Notes: generated from the sequence alone by a model not told the origin. A stretch of 64,000 nt of DNA from Temnopleurus reevesii (GCA_036244855.1 BQKZ01000029.1:93276-157275), one strand, 5' to 3'; numbered from the stretch's first letter, positions 30,024-44,240 are shown. Numbers and translations: made by a program.

Positions 30024-32449
30024 GTAAGAAATTAAATAATCAATTCAATTTGTATGTCTATAAATATATCATCAGATACAATTCGGAAAACTTAATTTGC
30101 TTTCAAATGATATGTTTAATCTACTCTGATTGGAGCACGAATCATTCGGGCAGAGTCGATTTGTTTAGTTATTTTCACAGCCAAAGAAGTGCCTTTATTT
30201 GTCATCCATTTATATTTGGAAATAAATACAGGACAATATAGTTTAATGAATATAAATTAACATTTCTTGGAAATGTAAGACAGTATATTCTTTAAATATT
30301 TTGTTAATCAGATCACCATTAATCAAATATCATTACCTAATTATTCAAATGTTCATGCGCCGAAATACTTGGGACATTTCAGCCAATACATCGAACATTC
30401 TTTTCAATTGCAAACTTGTCGAACGATAAATCCTCTTTTAATGAGAACAAAGAGGCACAAACAACCTTCATCATATAGTGCATATCATATTAAGGACATC
30501 CATGCCACAATCATTGACTAAAAAAAAAATATTTGAATACTTCTTAACTTATATATTTAACACATTGACTACTGAATGTGGTAATTTCCATTGCATTTGT
30601 GCAGGTACTAACCAGTTCAAGCAGAATACGGTTTAAGAGGAAATTTGATGAATATGAGAAAACTCCTACGTCCTAATATTTCATCCCATTTAAACACAAA
30701 TAATTTTCGAACAAAATTATTATTGCCGACACAAATCTGTGTCCGCACAACGATTAAATTGAGAGATTCGACATTTCTTTTTAATAATAAATGTAGATAA
30801 CACTTATTTCAACAAACTTTGCAGTCATTTTAAGACAACGGTAAAGATTGAAGTACGAATTGAGAACAATAAATGTTTTAAATATAATTAATCAATGGCA
30901 TCCATTACGATGTAGATTCAAGTTTAAGCTCGCTTCCAGATAGCTCTGATCATTTCTTCCTTATCACAACGCAAATATTAAATGAAAATGATGCCCAAAC
31001 GATTGAGTTGAACTTAATTCGAAATAATCAAAGTTTTAAGCATTTTCAATGCCGTAATCCCCCCCCCCCCCCCGCTGCGATAGCTGCCTCTACATCTTGT
31101 CACGGTCGATATGCGTCACTGAAGGTTTCTTTTCACGGACACATAAATATGAATTTGATCATTTTGTGCTCTTTCAAACTTTTACCCATTAGGACGACAT
31201 TTTAAAACAATTAAATAAATGCATGTATACCATACTAAACAAAAATATCGGGGTAAAATCGACAAAAAAAATAACACTATAAGGACACATCATGTGAGTG
31301 CTTTTATGAAAATACTCGTCTAATGTGTCATCATAGTGTCATTTTACTTTACTCACATTTTAGAAAGCTATTACACGGCATGTGCGTATTTGAGGAATGT
31401 GATCCCGTGTTTAATGTAACTTACAGCGGTATAAGGGATATAGGGGTAGCAATACAAATATTTAAACGTAATATTAATAATTTTTAAATGAAATGTATCT
31501 CAATAGTCGTCTAATATTTCGTAGAATGTTTTGTTTGTTTTATTTTAACACAAATTTAACACAAGTTATTTTAACCTTGTGACTAGCTAATTTTATGATT
31601 TTGGATAAATCAAAATTGATTAGGATCTTACATTCTTCGAACATGCAAATATGGAAATCATTAAGATCATCAAAATGTAGATTTTCCACTGATTCCTCAG
31701 CAAATGGATTAATATGCCCAATTATTTTGGTCATGCCAGATAAACGATCGTTCAGTCGAGTAAGGATACAACCCCCCCCCCCTTTTTTTTTCCTGAGTAT
31801 CGTCTCTGTCGCATAGCGGGATATTAAATGGCGGTTAAGCTTATTGAACCCGTATGCCATGAATGAAGGCCTTATTCTGTCACAGTGGATCAACCAAAAT
31901 CCACTCGAAGTCAAGCTCATTTCCATCCTTCCTGGCTTATGAAAACTGGAGTGTTTATTTCATCCCGTTGCAGCACACGTTAATGAATATTATGTCATCA
32001 CTATCAACTTAATATGATACGATATTTATAGCTTGTTGCGTTAAGAAATCGGAAGTACTAGTATCACATTCGGACTAAACCTTCAGAAAATAACATACAT
32101 AATTATATATTTTTATAATTTCGATGATTTTAGGAAAATTTTCATAATTCACAATATGCTTTGCAAGATGTCCTCTCCACTAAGTGTTTCCAAATGTCTA
32201 TAACTGAAAATGTGTATACCTTTTCGTTTCATTAAATACTAAATTGTATATGTCTTAATTGCATAAATAAACATGTCAAAAGTACTTAAAAAAGAATTTT
32301 CACAAATCTTTCTGGTTTACATTACTTGATAGAAATAGGATCATATAAATCTATTTGAGGAGTCCAAAGTAATTCATATTTGAAAAAAAAAGAAAAGGTA
32401 CTAACAAAGAAAAAATGTGCACAAAGGGCGCAAACCTTCGCGCAAAGCT
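30024..32449. other. Probable intron/intergenic sequence, no exon recognised
   Basis: AT-rich, with C-runs at 31061-31074 and about 31771-31780. The 128-codon minus-strand ORF at 31540-31926 passes through the second C-run and shows no recognisable protein. Confidence 0.45.
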
Positions 32450-32745
32450 GCAATCTGTGGCAAAACTTGTAAAGGTGCAATATTGCACCCTTTGATGTAC
32501 AAGCATGGAAGCGTGGCAGGATCGGATATGGTGCTATTTTATAACCAAGCGAATCTACATCCTCAAAGGCGCGGATATGCATCTTCTGAGCACTCCGCAG
32601 AGTACAAGATCATACCTTCTGTGGTCCGATTTTTTTTTTTTACCGAAAATGATAAAATGTTGCACTGGAAAATGTGATCTCAGTGCTGCATCTGTCTGCA
32701 CCTTTAAAAGTACGGCGTTGCACTTTAAGTCCGTAGTGTGTCGTG
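32450..32745. repeat. Unclassified repeat-like block with GTGCAATATTGCACC palindrome
   Basis: AGGTGCAATATTGCACCCTT at about 32465 recalls AGGTGCAATATTGTACCTCT at about 20968, and GAGCACTCCGCAGAG at about 32587 is the inverse of the SINE-tail motif CTCTGCGGAGTGCTC near 10288. It is therefore built from dispersed repeat pieces; boundaries not resolved. Confidence 0.4.
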
Positions 32746-33687
32746 ACTTGTCGATCCATATGTGAATTTTTTCTGAATATTGCTCTATTTTTTACCAACG
32801 TCTTTCAAAATGAAATATTCATTATCAGTATGAGAACAAAATCTGCACAGATTAAGCAAAATAAGAAGAAGTATGAAAATGCATATTCAGGTACAGTATT
32901 GAAATATAATAATTATACTCACACATATATTTCAGTACAAAAACAACAAAATCTAAAACTACAGTGAGTGTGATGACATAAGATTCTTTTAAAAATTATG
33001 CTATATAAATAGCAACATTGTGTAGATAACTAGTTACCATGACAACGGATTGTTTTACACGGTCAAATACATAAATAAAAGTATATCATTCTCATTGTAA
33101 CTGCCTCAAACTATTGAAAAATCAGAGGCCACCTATTTACCGTTTCACTCGAGCGATACATCAGTGAACAAAAGCAGCATTGGATATTCTCAAAAGGGGG
33201 AAAAGAGTAATTGTTAATTTGAAGCCAATATCCAACTCCTACAGCACTCTTACAAGGCCACGAGAATAACAAAAAAATATAAAGTTATAAGAAATTTGAC
33301 TGACAGACTGTCATTTCCACTAGATTAATATTGTAAAGGTTTAAAAATACTCTTATACGTCATTAAGAACAAAACCAATCAATGAACGGCAACGGTGTTT
33401 AACATTTTGTATAGCTCTTCATTTGAGAATGAAATCGAGACCCCCTATTTTCAATAAAACGCAAATTTGATGGGCAGTATTGAATGTCAGAGCTATTATT
33501 TCCACGAATACATTTTGTTTCCGAGTCTCTTATTTGGCTATATTGTTTTATTAATTAAAACTTTCAATTGCCGTTTTTATATCTCCTAAGATCTGTTCAG
33601 AGATAAGAAATATTTTATATGAATCATAAGCACGTATTAAATACGTCACTCCAAGTCACTCCAATTTTTAGACATTTAGGATGTGTA
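32746..33687. other. Intergenic sequence, no gene seen
   Basis: AT-rich, unassigned. Confidence 0.45.
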
Positions 33688-33690
33688 ATA

Positions 33691-33835
33691 GCCGACTCAC
33701 ACCTCTGCATTTTTAGCCTACGTCGGCCAAGCTTTTTTAGAAATTAAAAACGCTTCCTGGAACGCACAGTATACGCGGATTAGACGGAGGAATGGCGTTC
33801 GGCTTGCGCTCGAGGAGCGTATGCCGAACGATGGT
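33691..33835. mobile_element. TTAA hairpin MITE family B, partial inverted copy
   Basis: GCCGACTCACACCTCTGCAT, then AGCCTACGTCGGCCAAGC and GTTCGGCTTGCGCTC follow the reverse complement of 45761-45990 through most of its length. The far end is lost near 33835. Confidence 0.75.
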
Positions 33836-34565
33836 ACCTATATAGGGATCGGCACATTCTACACTCTTCAACAAAAATAGACAAACAGGTTGTATGGGTA
33901 GCAAGCTGGATGCAGTTTGTCAGCTATCATCATTTTTGGTACCATTTTCCAGTCAGAAATAACAGAAATTCAGTTAAAAGGAAATAGAAATTAGCCCATT
34001 TTGACTAAAGCGAAAGTTGAACCAAGCTCGCTCTCCATCAAGTCATTTTAACGCGACCGTATTGATATTGTTATGAAGACCATTATCCTTAGCTATAATA
34101 TATAATATAAAATAGATAATAAGAATTCAGAGAAATTTTGCCTACAACAGACTCTCTTTTGGATAAATTATTTTACAATATACATTTTATTGCCATTATT
34201 CAAACCATAATAGATATATATTCGCCATTTTTCAACACGAAGCTTTATGATTTAAGCTTTAAAATATATTGACTTGTGCACCAAACTTCAGCATTATGAT
34301 ACTGTATGTAGACACATACAGTACTGTATCTGTATACGATTTATCGTAAGCACTGTCATTATTTTCTCATCAAGTAATATAGCTTCGCTTTAATATCGGG
34401 TGCCTTCACGCTACAGCCCTTGGTCCAGTCGAATAACCTTGGTGGTTGTGATGTCGACAATCTCTCTCATATCAACAGCCTGGTATGACGAGTTGAGAGC
34501 ATCGATGGGTGCAAGAGGCCGCGTGTATCTACTTTTAACCAACAAACGTTTCCCCCGTGCTTTGG
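33836..34565. other. Intergenic sequence with an unproven open stretch
   Basis: AT-rich, except for about 34400-34560, which has more balanced composition and is open on the minus strand (SRYTRPLAPIDALNSSYQAV ...). No splice sites or recognisable domain, so not called. Confidence 0.35.
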
Positions 34566-34566
34566 T

Positions 34567-34597
<31 letters not shown>

Positions 34598-34706
34598 TCC
34601 ACACATCCACCCACATACACTCACACCCATCGCAACACTACACACCCACACACCCACACCTTAACACACATACAGACACGTAGTCACGCACAACACACAC
34701 GCACAC
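34566..34706. repeat. (CA)n and CA-rich imperfect repeat
   Basis: A pure CA run to 34590, then CACACCCA-type imperfect repeats to about 34706. Confidence 0.93.
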
Positions 34707-37700
34707 AGCCACATCCTTCCTCACTTAGCCTTGGGCTTGCTTGATTCAAATATGATTAAAAATGACTACCGATAATCGGTTTCACCTATAGGTCATGTAC
34801 GTGAATATGAACTGCCTTAACACATAAACTGTGCAATGGTCATTGACAGAAGCTGTTTTATTCCACATGACACCACTTGTCCGGTCACAGTTCTTTAAGA
34901 AATACGCCAATCTTAAGATATTATGTTTGTTAACACAAATGTTCCTTATACGCTTTTCATTATATTTCCACCTAAAAGTTGGCTTGTACTCTTTTCCATA
35001 ATGGTGCAGTTTAAATTTCCAGTAGTTAGACAAGCTCAGAGATTTAATATTTACATTTTGGCAATAAAATTTACACTATTCGGAGTTGGATGACATTTTT
35101 GTCGGCAATAAAGAAGGAGAATTCAATTATTTATTCTTTTCACTCTTCTCTTTCATGAAAATAAAGCCTATATTGAGTTTGGTGAGATGAGACTAAATGA
35201 AAGACCGGACATGACGATGAAACTGAGATGCAGGGACGTAGGGGCAAACTGTGGTAGAATTCTATACCGCCAAATTTGCCCAATTTGGAAGCAGTTTCGC
35301 TTCAGATGGAGAAAAGTGCTGAATGCCCATGAACTTTCGATTAGAAAATGGCTCTTCTGGTGAAGTGGACCTTTAGCTTGGCAGCGTAAAGTGGGCTATC
35401 AAGTTACCCATTGCAGCCAGTCCTTACCTTTTTAGACCGAGCCCAAACCTAACGCACCAAATGCGTCTCCAATTTGGGCGAATATCATCATATTTCAACC
35501 GATGTATGTTAAATTTCTAAACTTCATGAATGCATTAGGGGATAGGGAAAGAGTGGAACCCGCAAGTCTGAATTTCAAGAGGATTTTCCTCATTGTCTGG
35601 CATGTCCGGTGGGTTTATATTTCATTGCCTGTAAAGAAGGCATTTTATAAGGAGCTTGTGTCATCAACTTTACCTTGAGGCGAGTGTGATAAACAACGTT
35701 GTGTATGGTTCACCTTCTTAACGGATAAACCGGTCAGTCCTCGGCACCAGGGATGTGTTGTTGACTTTGGTGAAACCCAGGATATACTATGCTTAGACAG
35801 AGTAGAAGAGGAAGGACTGAAGATCACTTTAGATTGTCAATTAAAATAGATATATAGATAGAATCAGGAGGGTTTATAGATATATAGATATTTGAAATTC
35901 ATACATATGTAAAAGAGACAAAAAAAAAAGGGAAAGAGGAAGCAAAGAGACAAAGGGATGGGATAGAGTGAGAGGAGATGTAAAGCGAAATTTGTAAATA
36001 CACGGTGAGAAGAAAGGACAAATCAATTTTGACAAGGTAAACAACTTCCATGTGTTCACAATAGCTAGATGCACACAAAAATACTTCTCATTGGTCTGCT
36101 GAGAAATACCGAACATATGTCGCACTTGTCAGGTGAATATATAGGGAATATTCATTTTTGTTTTCAAGTAGCTATTGTGAAGGCATGAATGGATTTGGTT
36201 ATTTTGTCAAATTCATTTGTCTATTCTGCTCACAGTGATAGTGGCGCCGTATAACGTTTTCGTCACGCAAAAGTTTCAGGCGACAAGCTATATGGCTCTC
36301 ATACAATAGCATGTAACATAGCTGTCTAAGTTTGTCAAGTCTATATTGAATTAAGAAACATGAATCTGATTAAAGATCCAAATGCATGTAGATCGGCCCA
36401 AATATTGTTCCACTTTAGAGAAATGGTCCCACTTATAGAGAATTGTTTGAGCGCATCCTAAAGCCTTTCCAGCACGACGTGGATAGGAATCCGATTAGAC
36501 CACTTGGCTAAATCGTAATAGAGACACCCTGGTGTATCCCGTGGGAATGACCTAATCCCTCTTGACCTGCTGCCCCATTAGTTAATCATCCCTGCCAGTA
36601 TGTTATCATCTAACGTAGATTACCCGCTTCTCAACACACTCCAAGATTCTGTCAGTTTGGGTGGGATAATGTGATAACTGTGAACTCTTGATGAATATAT
36701 AAACGTCTCTTTAATACGTTTTATTTCAACATTTAGCCACTGAGTGTCACATATAGGGCATAAAGTTTACTGCTCTAAATATTAGATTGGTATCACAATT
36801 TCTGAGCAGCAACATGAACTAAATCAGTTTAGAAACCCACACAAATTTAGGAAGAATTCAAGCATACGAGAAACAAAGATGAAGGAAGGTGGCAAATTGA
36901 ATTAATTTGTGCTCAATTCGCCAAACCATTTGAAATAATCCATCGACTGCCAGTATTTGAGTTGATGATTAGTAAGATAAGACAAACAAATTACGTTTTC
37001 AATTGATTTGAGCACTTAATGTATTGGCAATGTTTGATTTTGTAAGCATGTAGAGGTATCACATTGCTAAAGCACAAATAGCTATAAGGTCTTGGCAAAT
37101 AAAGGATATATCGTATAGGTTGTTCTCTACAGGTAACTGTTGATGTATCATTTTACGAATTGCTATAGTAGTAACCCATGGCAACGGACCGAATGCGTGG
37201 TATAGATAGCTTCGGCCAATTGGAGCTGACTTAATATTTCGTAGAAGTCAACTTCGATTCAGATTGTTCAAATGAAAAACGAAGTAGACGTTGCATCATG
37301 CTAAAGAGTACGATAAAAGTGCACTGAATCTACCTTTATCGTTGCCACTGTCTTTGATCGGAAGTTAAGAAATCAATGTTGATGTAATATAAAAACAATT
37401 ACATTTTAACAAATAATGCTTCTGACATTTTCAAATATGTGATAGCCATAATCATTTTGTACAATAGCTTATTTTTCTATCTCTTTTACTTGTTCTATAT
37501 CATAAAAAATGACACAATGCCACTGTTGCACTCACGCAAACCAGTTACCAAGGGAATAAGTAATCAGTATTATGCTTTCATAAAGATAAGTAATTATTTT
37601 AACTAGGATGAATACAACACGTAATTAAAAAAATCCACAATTGGAGTAGACTTGTAAGAGTACAATATATTCATAGTTATATATATATCCCCGAGCATAA

Positions 37701-40406
37701 GACTGGTATCAATTTACATTGGCGGCTTTATACTTATTATTAACTCTACATATAATAGATAATCGGATTTACTCAATTAATAAACTTGTTATCCGATTAA
37801 GAAAACTGGGACGATATTCAAGTACTACAACCTGAAAACTGTTTATTCTGTCTGTTTATACGATCACGTAGGGAAATTCTTTTGATTGAGTAAATAAACA
37901 TAAACCTATTATATCATCAATTCGAAAAAATGATAGCTTGTAGGCACAGCCTATATTCTCCACTTTTTGTCAATAAATGCATGCAATGTATAGAATAGAA
38001 AGTTAATACAGATCCCCAGGTCACTCTCCGCCTTTCCATTTCTAAAGAATTTCATCTGTCGCTCTCTATCTGAGCACGATTATGTAGCATTAATGCTCAC
38101 AACTTGATGATTATGTAATGTATTGTACTTTACACATCATATTTCCAATAAAGCAACCCCGGGATAAATCGAGTATGAAAAAGAACCACGTCCAAAATGT
38201 CACGTTTCTCGAAGAATTTATTAATTATCAATTTTGATTACACAATTGACTTTTCATCGGTAAAAAGTGCTCTATCAATTAGTACGAGATGACGTATCTA
38301 AATTGGGGATTTCAAGGCAAAATGGAGTATCTGTTTTGAGAAAAGCTAAATATAATTCAATAACGCCAGCCTTCGAAGATCATTCTTTGCTTCTTTCATT
38401 AATTGATTTAACCAATGCCTCATTTGTCATGTTCGTGACATTTCTAAATAAGTTGTTATAGCGCTCTGATTTGTTGCATCTCATTATAGTTTATATTGAA
38501 AATGAATATGAACAAAAGAAAAATCACCCATATTTTAGTACGTATTGAGAAACCCTCAATGTTCTGGCTATATTTTTAGTAATGCTCGAAGGTTTCATCG
38601 GGTGGTTAAGAAAAAAATAATTTAAGATTCAAAACTGAACTTTGACTACACATTGATTTAACTTCTCTCTCAAATTTGGTCTATACAAAGTATCGCACGA
38701 GTTTTTTTCCAATTATTATTTTTTGATACTTTACCGATGTGTTGACAGGAACAAAATTAGATCGATGGCAAATGAGTGGTCGTCTATTACTTTTTTTTAA
38801 ACCATGGCAATAAATACCAGAGTTCATTGGCTTCGGTTAACCATTTTGCAAAGTTGATGCCTTTCTAAGAAAACTCTCTAAGCATTATGTGCACACAAGA
38901 GTTAATCAATGACGGTTTGTAGTTAAAACAAAAGTTGAATTACGATCACGTGATAGGAAGTTCTAATTGCTCTGTTTCGTTTCATCCGCATAAAAAGACT
39001 AAATTAAATCATCTAAGGTATTGTCCACAGATGACGTCCAATATCCTCTCTGTGTCAGTGAACCGGCTCACGATACCCTCACATTATCATACCAAACACA
39101 GCTAACACGTTAGACAAACAAACAATTTCACCAATTATTTGGGATGTTTTCCTAAACGGAGCGGATCATGACTTCATGAATTCATTGGCACGGCTATTCA
39201 ACAATCGACCCGGTGCTTTATTACATCGTCGATCCTCGACAGAACTCGTTTGATCGAGACTTTGTTTATTAAACGAAATTTAATTCAAGAGCACACAGAT
39301 CAATAGGCTATCGACATCACGTCATATAGTCAATGACGGATCTCTTAAAGCAGCTTGGACGCGAGACATTAATAATCAATGTACTTCTATAAATGTTAAC
39401 AGTAGCCCTGGGGTAGAGACTGCAGAATATGAGTTGATATTCCAAAAATAGATGTAAAATCGAGTATCCTGCACAAAAATTGAGCATCACAATAGTTTGG
39501 CTAAAATGATGGTTGATAGATATCGCTGTAAAGGTTGCAATAATTTCATAATAAGAATCGGTATTTCTAGATTTATTGATTTGTTAGGTGAAAAGACCTT
39601 TTAAAGAATTGTTGTATAATACAATCTTAGAAGAAACACTTTGCTCTTTACCAAATATTCGTAGTTTTAATAAAATAATCCAATTATGAAACAATATGTT
39701 TTGTCAGAGTGTTTTTAATTACTTCCCATTCCATGTCAGAACTCGTTCATCTTTTCTTTTAATCAACATTAACAAAAGCAATCACACACGTGCCTAGATG
39801 AAAATTAGTGCAAAGTTACGAGTAATAAGATTATTATATTCAATTCAGTATACTTAGGACACTTGATGTCAAGAATAACATAAATAATTCATTTTAAACA
39901 CGTATTCTACATAACACGCACACAAAACATCAAATTTAATTTCAAAATTGACCGAACAAGTATAATAGATTATTGTAAAGCAAATGAGTGTGGTAGAACG
40001 CATGTCATCTGTTAAAGAAATTATACCTCAATTCATTTTAGGCGTATTATCTGGTTAGAATAACCATTTCCCCGACCGATTGGTATAAATCATGAACTAT
40101 TTCTCCTGTGCATAATCACTAGGAAAGCTGAATACGCTTGTGAACATGTCACACCTCATTTCAAGAAAATAGCAGTCAATTATAGATTATTTGGATTGTC
40201 AGGATTAAGTACAGTGAGTTATTCAGGTTAAGTCCCAAATGTTGGCAAGACGGTCCAAAAGGGAACAAAAATTAGCACATGTTGTCACCTGTCCGAAAGG
40301 CCAAGATAAAATTTCAAATCCCTGTCTATTAGTGTGACCGAATTACATATATCACACGTGCCAGACAACGCATGTCAATATAATACACCTATTGCAGATT
40401 ATACAA

Positions 40407-40408
<2 letters not shown>
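34707..40408. other. Long AT-rich stretch, no gene seen
   Basis: No ORF with protein-like composition bounded by plausible splice sites on either strand, and no repeat family I can name. Distal exons of the 29957 gene could be hidden here if short. Confidence 0.4.
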
Positions 40409-40409
<1 letters not shown>

Positions 40410-40487
<78 letters not shown>

Positions 40488-40503
40488 GGGGGGGGGGGAG
40501 GGG

Positions 40504-40537
<34 letters not shown>
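40410..40537. repeat. (GA)n followed by poly-G
   Basis: GA run at 40410-40478, then G-runs interrupted by A and C to 40537. Confidence 0.95.
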
Positions 40538-40538
<1 letters not shown>

Positions 40539-40608
40539 ATCGGATACAACATGTATCAATAAAAGATAAAAGAAATATGGGAGCGACCTTTAACGTCACC
40601 GTCTAAAA

Positions 40609-40678
40609 TACTTGACCGGTGATCGAACCCACCGGTGCCATCCGAATCAATTACTAACTGGCCATCAGCCGGTCAAAC
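40609..40678 (-). repeat. tRNA-like SINE head, minus strand
   Basis: On the minus strand it starts TTTGACCGGCTGATGG and ends GGGTTCGATCACCGGTCAA, with a B-box-like GGGTTCGATCACC and mutually complementary ends (TTGACCGG/CCGGTCAA). The T-arm cannot be drawn canonically, so I call it a SINE fragment, not a gene. Confidence 0.5.
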
Positions 40679-40762
40679 ATCACACAAGACAACTCCCAGT
40701 TTGAAGAAGTATATATAACAGAATAAGAAACACTTTCGAAGAATTAAGTGTGTCATGTGACA

Positions 40763-40895
40763 ATAGATCGCGTATTGAACGCTGCGTACTTCACAATTGC
40801 ACGCTGGTCCCTATCGATAGCATTACAAAGGAGCATTGAATTGGCGCTGGACTTAATATTACTGAAATAGATTATATCATGTTTTTGTCAGAAAC
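40763..40895 (+). repeat. Dispersed repeat, copy 2
   Basis: The partner of 19482-19625, with the same motif order and clear divergence. Unknown class. Confidence 0.65.
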
Positions 40896-42151
40896 TGCAG
40901 TGAGCATAATGTGTCTTAACGGCGATTTCCACTTGCCTTAAATACCCCTGTGTTGTGAAAAAGTGATATTAGATTTTTAAAAAATCTCACCAAGTGAAGT
41001 GTTTGCATTCTTTGAAATACACTTATTTCGATTTAATTTTGAATACTTGTATTTGCTTTGTTTCACCGAAATACAAAGGTGAATGAAAAACACACACACT
41101 CGTCGCACGCGCAGTAAACGATTTCGCATGATATCTCTCTCAAACCATTTCATGTAATTTTATTATTGAATCTTGTCGAAGCGTTGATTTCCGAACAAAT
41201 TAAATTTGTTATTTCGATATCTACAATGTATTGGAAATATGAGAGATCCCTTGACGCGAGCTCACATTTTACCAAACTAGATTATAGAAATATGAAATGT
41301 AATATAGTCAACCCAACATTTCCACAACCACTGTGCAAGGTTCACCCGTGTGTCAATCAGACGAGAAAGTCAAGTGATTTAATCAGACTACAATAACAAT
41401 TTCTCCTGTCAGCTCTCATAAGTTGCCCTTTTGTGCATCATTTAAGGACAACGGTATATTTACCCACTGTTACTAAATTTGCAAATCATTTAAAAGAAGA
41501 GTCTTTAAGAGCAAGCAATGGAAGTATCACCCCCTGGTTTTTCCGGCGTCCCTGTGGCGCCTTAGAGTCAAGTGCAGATTGATTTCTGCTTTGTAGTAGA
41601 TTCAGTAACCAAGACACGCTAGACGATCTCTTTGACTTTCAAGTGGTCGATATCAAGTCGATACCACTTGATACCAAGTGATAATAAGCTGATCATGTGA
41701 CCCTCTCACAATGGAGGATACGTATTCTCTGTTATTTCAGCATATTCTGAAAATGACATCAAAATTATTTCTAAGAGATGCCATAATTCTTATAACCTTG
41801 ATCCATTAACAATTTTTTATTGGGAAGTATTATATCGAGTTATTGACTTGTGATTCAAACGGACGATAGTTGAATGTATTTGGTTGAATCCCAGTTCTTT
41901 ATGTTCTTTCGAGAAGTGGCGCATACAATTCCAACATCACCTGTATATGGGTGAGTGGGGTAGAAATTTGTGCGTGCACGCGTGGGGTGTGTGTGTGGGT
42001 GTTGTAGTGAAAGTTGTTACGAGCGCGTGCTCTTGTTGAATCAAAGAATTTATCAATCTCTTTAAGTTAAATGAAGGTGTGGGTTAAAGTTTCAGGTGTT
42101 AATTCTATTTGCGATGTGAGTTGTTGTATGTGGGGGCGTGGGTGTGGGTGG
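40896..42151. other. Intergenic sequence, no gene seen
   Basis: It contains a small inverted repeat (CAAGTGGT...ACCACTTG) at 41640-41671 and GT-rich sequence leading into the gap. Confidence 0.45.
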
Positions 42152-42194
42152 NNNNNNNNNNNNNNNNNNNNNNNNNNNNNNNNNNNNNNNNNNN
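42152..42194. other. Assembly gap (43 N)
   Basis: A short gap inside a GT-rich region. Confidence 0.99.
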
Positions 42195-43312
42195 GGATGA
42201 GTGTGTGGAGGTATATACATGTATGATTACTAGTTGGATACTTCTGGGAACTGTTTATAAATAATTGTCGAAGATAAAACGATTGCTATTCAACCCTCGA
42301 ATCGGGAAAGACAGTAAATCAGGTTGTTGAATTTATCACAATGGATCACGAAAGTGGTGAAAAATAACACTATTGAATTAAACTAGAGTCTCACTATAGT
42401 ATAAGTTAGCAGATTTTTGTATTGGATATTATTCCAAAATTGATATGACAATTATGTGTATTGTGCGTATTATTTATATATCCTTTTGTCTACTTTCAAG
42501 CAACTTTTACCATGTCTGGTGTCTAATGTCTAGGTAAATATCTAATGAATTATTGACATGTTACGATATTGAGTTAATTGTAGGTCAAATGAAATAATAT
42601 AACATAATGAATACAAATTTAAATACGAGCAGATGATATGCAACTCTTCATTCTGGCTCACATTAAGTTTAACAGTAATATTAGGGTCTTATACTTGACA
42701 TTGGCATTTAGACTGGCTATATTATTGTCCTATCACACAAAGGCAGTATATCGCTAGGAATTCCTTGTACATGCAGTGTATGAAACGAGAATGAAAGTCT
42801 TTATTTGGTCATTACACGATTCATCAGTGTTTGATGAACTAGTATGCCTATTTTTAAATAGAGATCGGTGACTTCGTAAAGGTACATGTACTTTAGCCAT
42901 ACCAAACGTCTCAGGCAAAATTGTGTAACAGTTCTTATTTTCGATTGGTAACAACGGGAATATAAGATTTTACCTATTGATTATCACGATATCGCGGGTG
43001 GATTGCTTCTTATTATATTCAAATACACTTTTAGTATGTGGATACATTAACCCAGTGACTACCGGATTCGAGTGAATCTTGTACAAATCTCGTTTGACAC
43101 GTTTGTGACTCGGCAGTCAATGAGTTAACATTGGATGGTCAGAAATATCCCAGGGTCCATCTTTATGAAGCAGTTTGACAATGACGAATTTTCATGTGTA
43201 TTCCAGCACAATGGAAAGCATTGATTTTTCGCCCCCATCTCCAGTCATACTCTTCGTGAGATTTACCAAGGGCAAGAAAAACTGGAATAACAGCCGACTC
43301 AAAGTGCCGTAC
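42195..43312. other. Intergenic sequence, no gene seen
   Basis: AT-rich, unassigned. Confidence 0.45.
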
Positions 43313-43846
43313 TTAAAGGGGAATTTCCCCCAGGCATTGATGTGCTGTCGGCGAATAATGACAAAAAAGATGAACGAACTGTGAAAATTGGATAGAAATG
43401 AATAATAAATAAAAGTTTCAAAGCCGTTCAAAGCCCTTCAAAGTTTTCATATAAACCTCTGCCTGATTTGTCATCTTTGGCATAATCTTGAATGGAAATA
43501 TGGAGAACTTCCAATTCATTTCGTACCAACAATTTCATATTTCCTCTTTTTCATGAAAATCAGAAATCGTTATGAATTGTGATATTCCTACATCAATTCC
43601 GCAAGTAATTTAGAAAGAACTGTGAACTATGATATTGATTTTAATGTATGAACAAAGTGAATGGGGAAATTTCAATGCTGCCACAGTCGCCAATCCAAGG
43701 ATGTCCACCAGAGGAGGAAATTAAACTTGAAAATTCATAACTTTTGAACGGATCGTCCGATTTTGCTCCAATTTCCACTGTGTGTACATCTTATTTCTCT
43801 TCATTCACTGAAATTGCGTTAATGTCTGGGGGAAGTTTCCCATTAA
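43313..43846. mobile_element. 534-bp TTAA-flanked element with long inverted ends
   Basis: TTAA at 43313-43316 and 43843-43846. The left end TTAAAGGGGAATTTCCCCCA and the inverted right end (TTAATGGGAAACTTCCCCCA on the minus strand) are terminal repeats. Homology of the arms continues through the AACTGTGAAAATT and TTCATAACTTTTGAACGGAT regions. No coding capacity. Partial copies at 7036-7155 and 16350-16469 share the left end, showing a dispersed family. Confidence 0.75.
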
Positions 43847-44240
43847 ATGGGAAGTATAACCCAGAGACTTTCCTATTTTGATAAAAGGAGAATAATTTTG
43901 AAGGGAATATTATTTTGAAAAAAACGAACGAAATTACAAAAGTTGAAGTTCATGACGTACATTTCCATTAATTTTCTTCATGAAATTTCACATGTTTTGA
44001 TTTTGCCCCCTCCCAAATTGCTTCCTTTTAAAAAATATTTAAAGAAAATGTAAAAAAAAATATAAAAGCTGCTTTCGTTAATATATGTTGAAAAATAAAC
44101 AATCCCATGCATAATGTGAATCGAGAGCTGTTATTATGACGTCAGTGTTGTCAATTGACGGAGCAAAGATCAGTTTACGAGAAAATATAAATGAGAATAA
44201 TTTCATTGTTTTAAGCAATTGTAATCACTGAGTTTTTTAT
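43847..44240. other. Intergenic sequence, no gene seen
   Basis: AT-rich, unassigned. Confidence 0.45.

Noticed and set aside
31540..31926. 128-codon minus-strand ORF, the longest clean ORF outside known exons
   Set aside because: It passes through a C-run of unreliable length, has no recognisable domain and no promoter or splice context. A translated search against echinoderm proteins would settle it.
34400..34560. Minus-strand open stretch (YTRPLAPIDALNSSYQAVDM ...) loosely recalling a Cys-loop receptor extracellular segment
   Set aside because: The similarity is a few residues only and there is no acceptor/donor pair; chance cannot be excluded.
40609..40678. tRNA gene on the minus strand
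   Set aside because: The ends are complementary and a B box is present, but a canonical T-arm and cloverleaf cannot be drawn.
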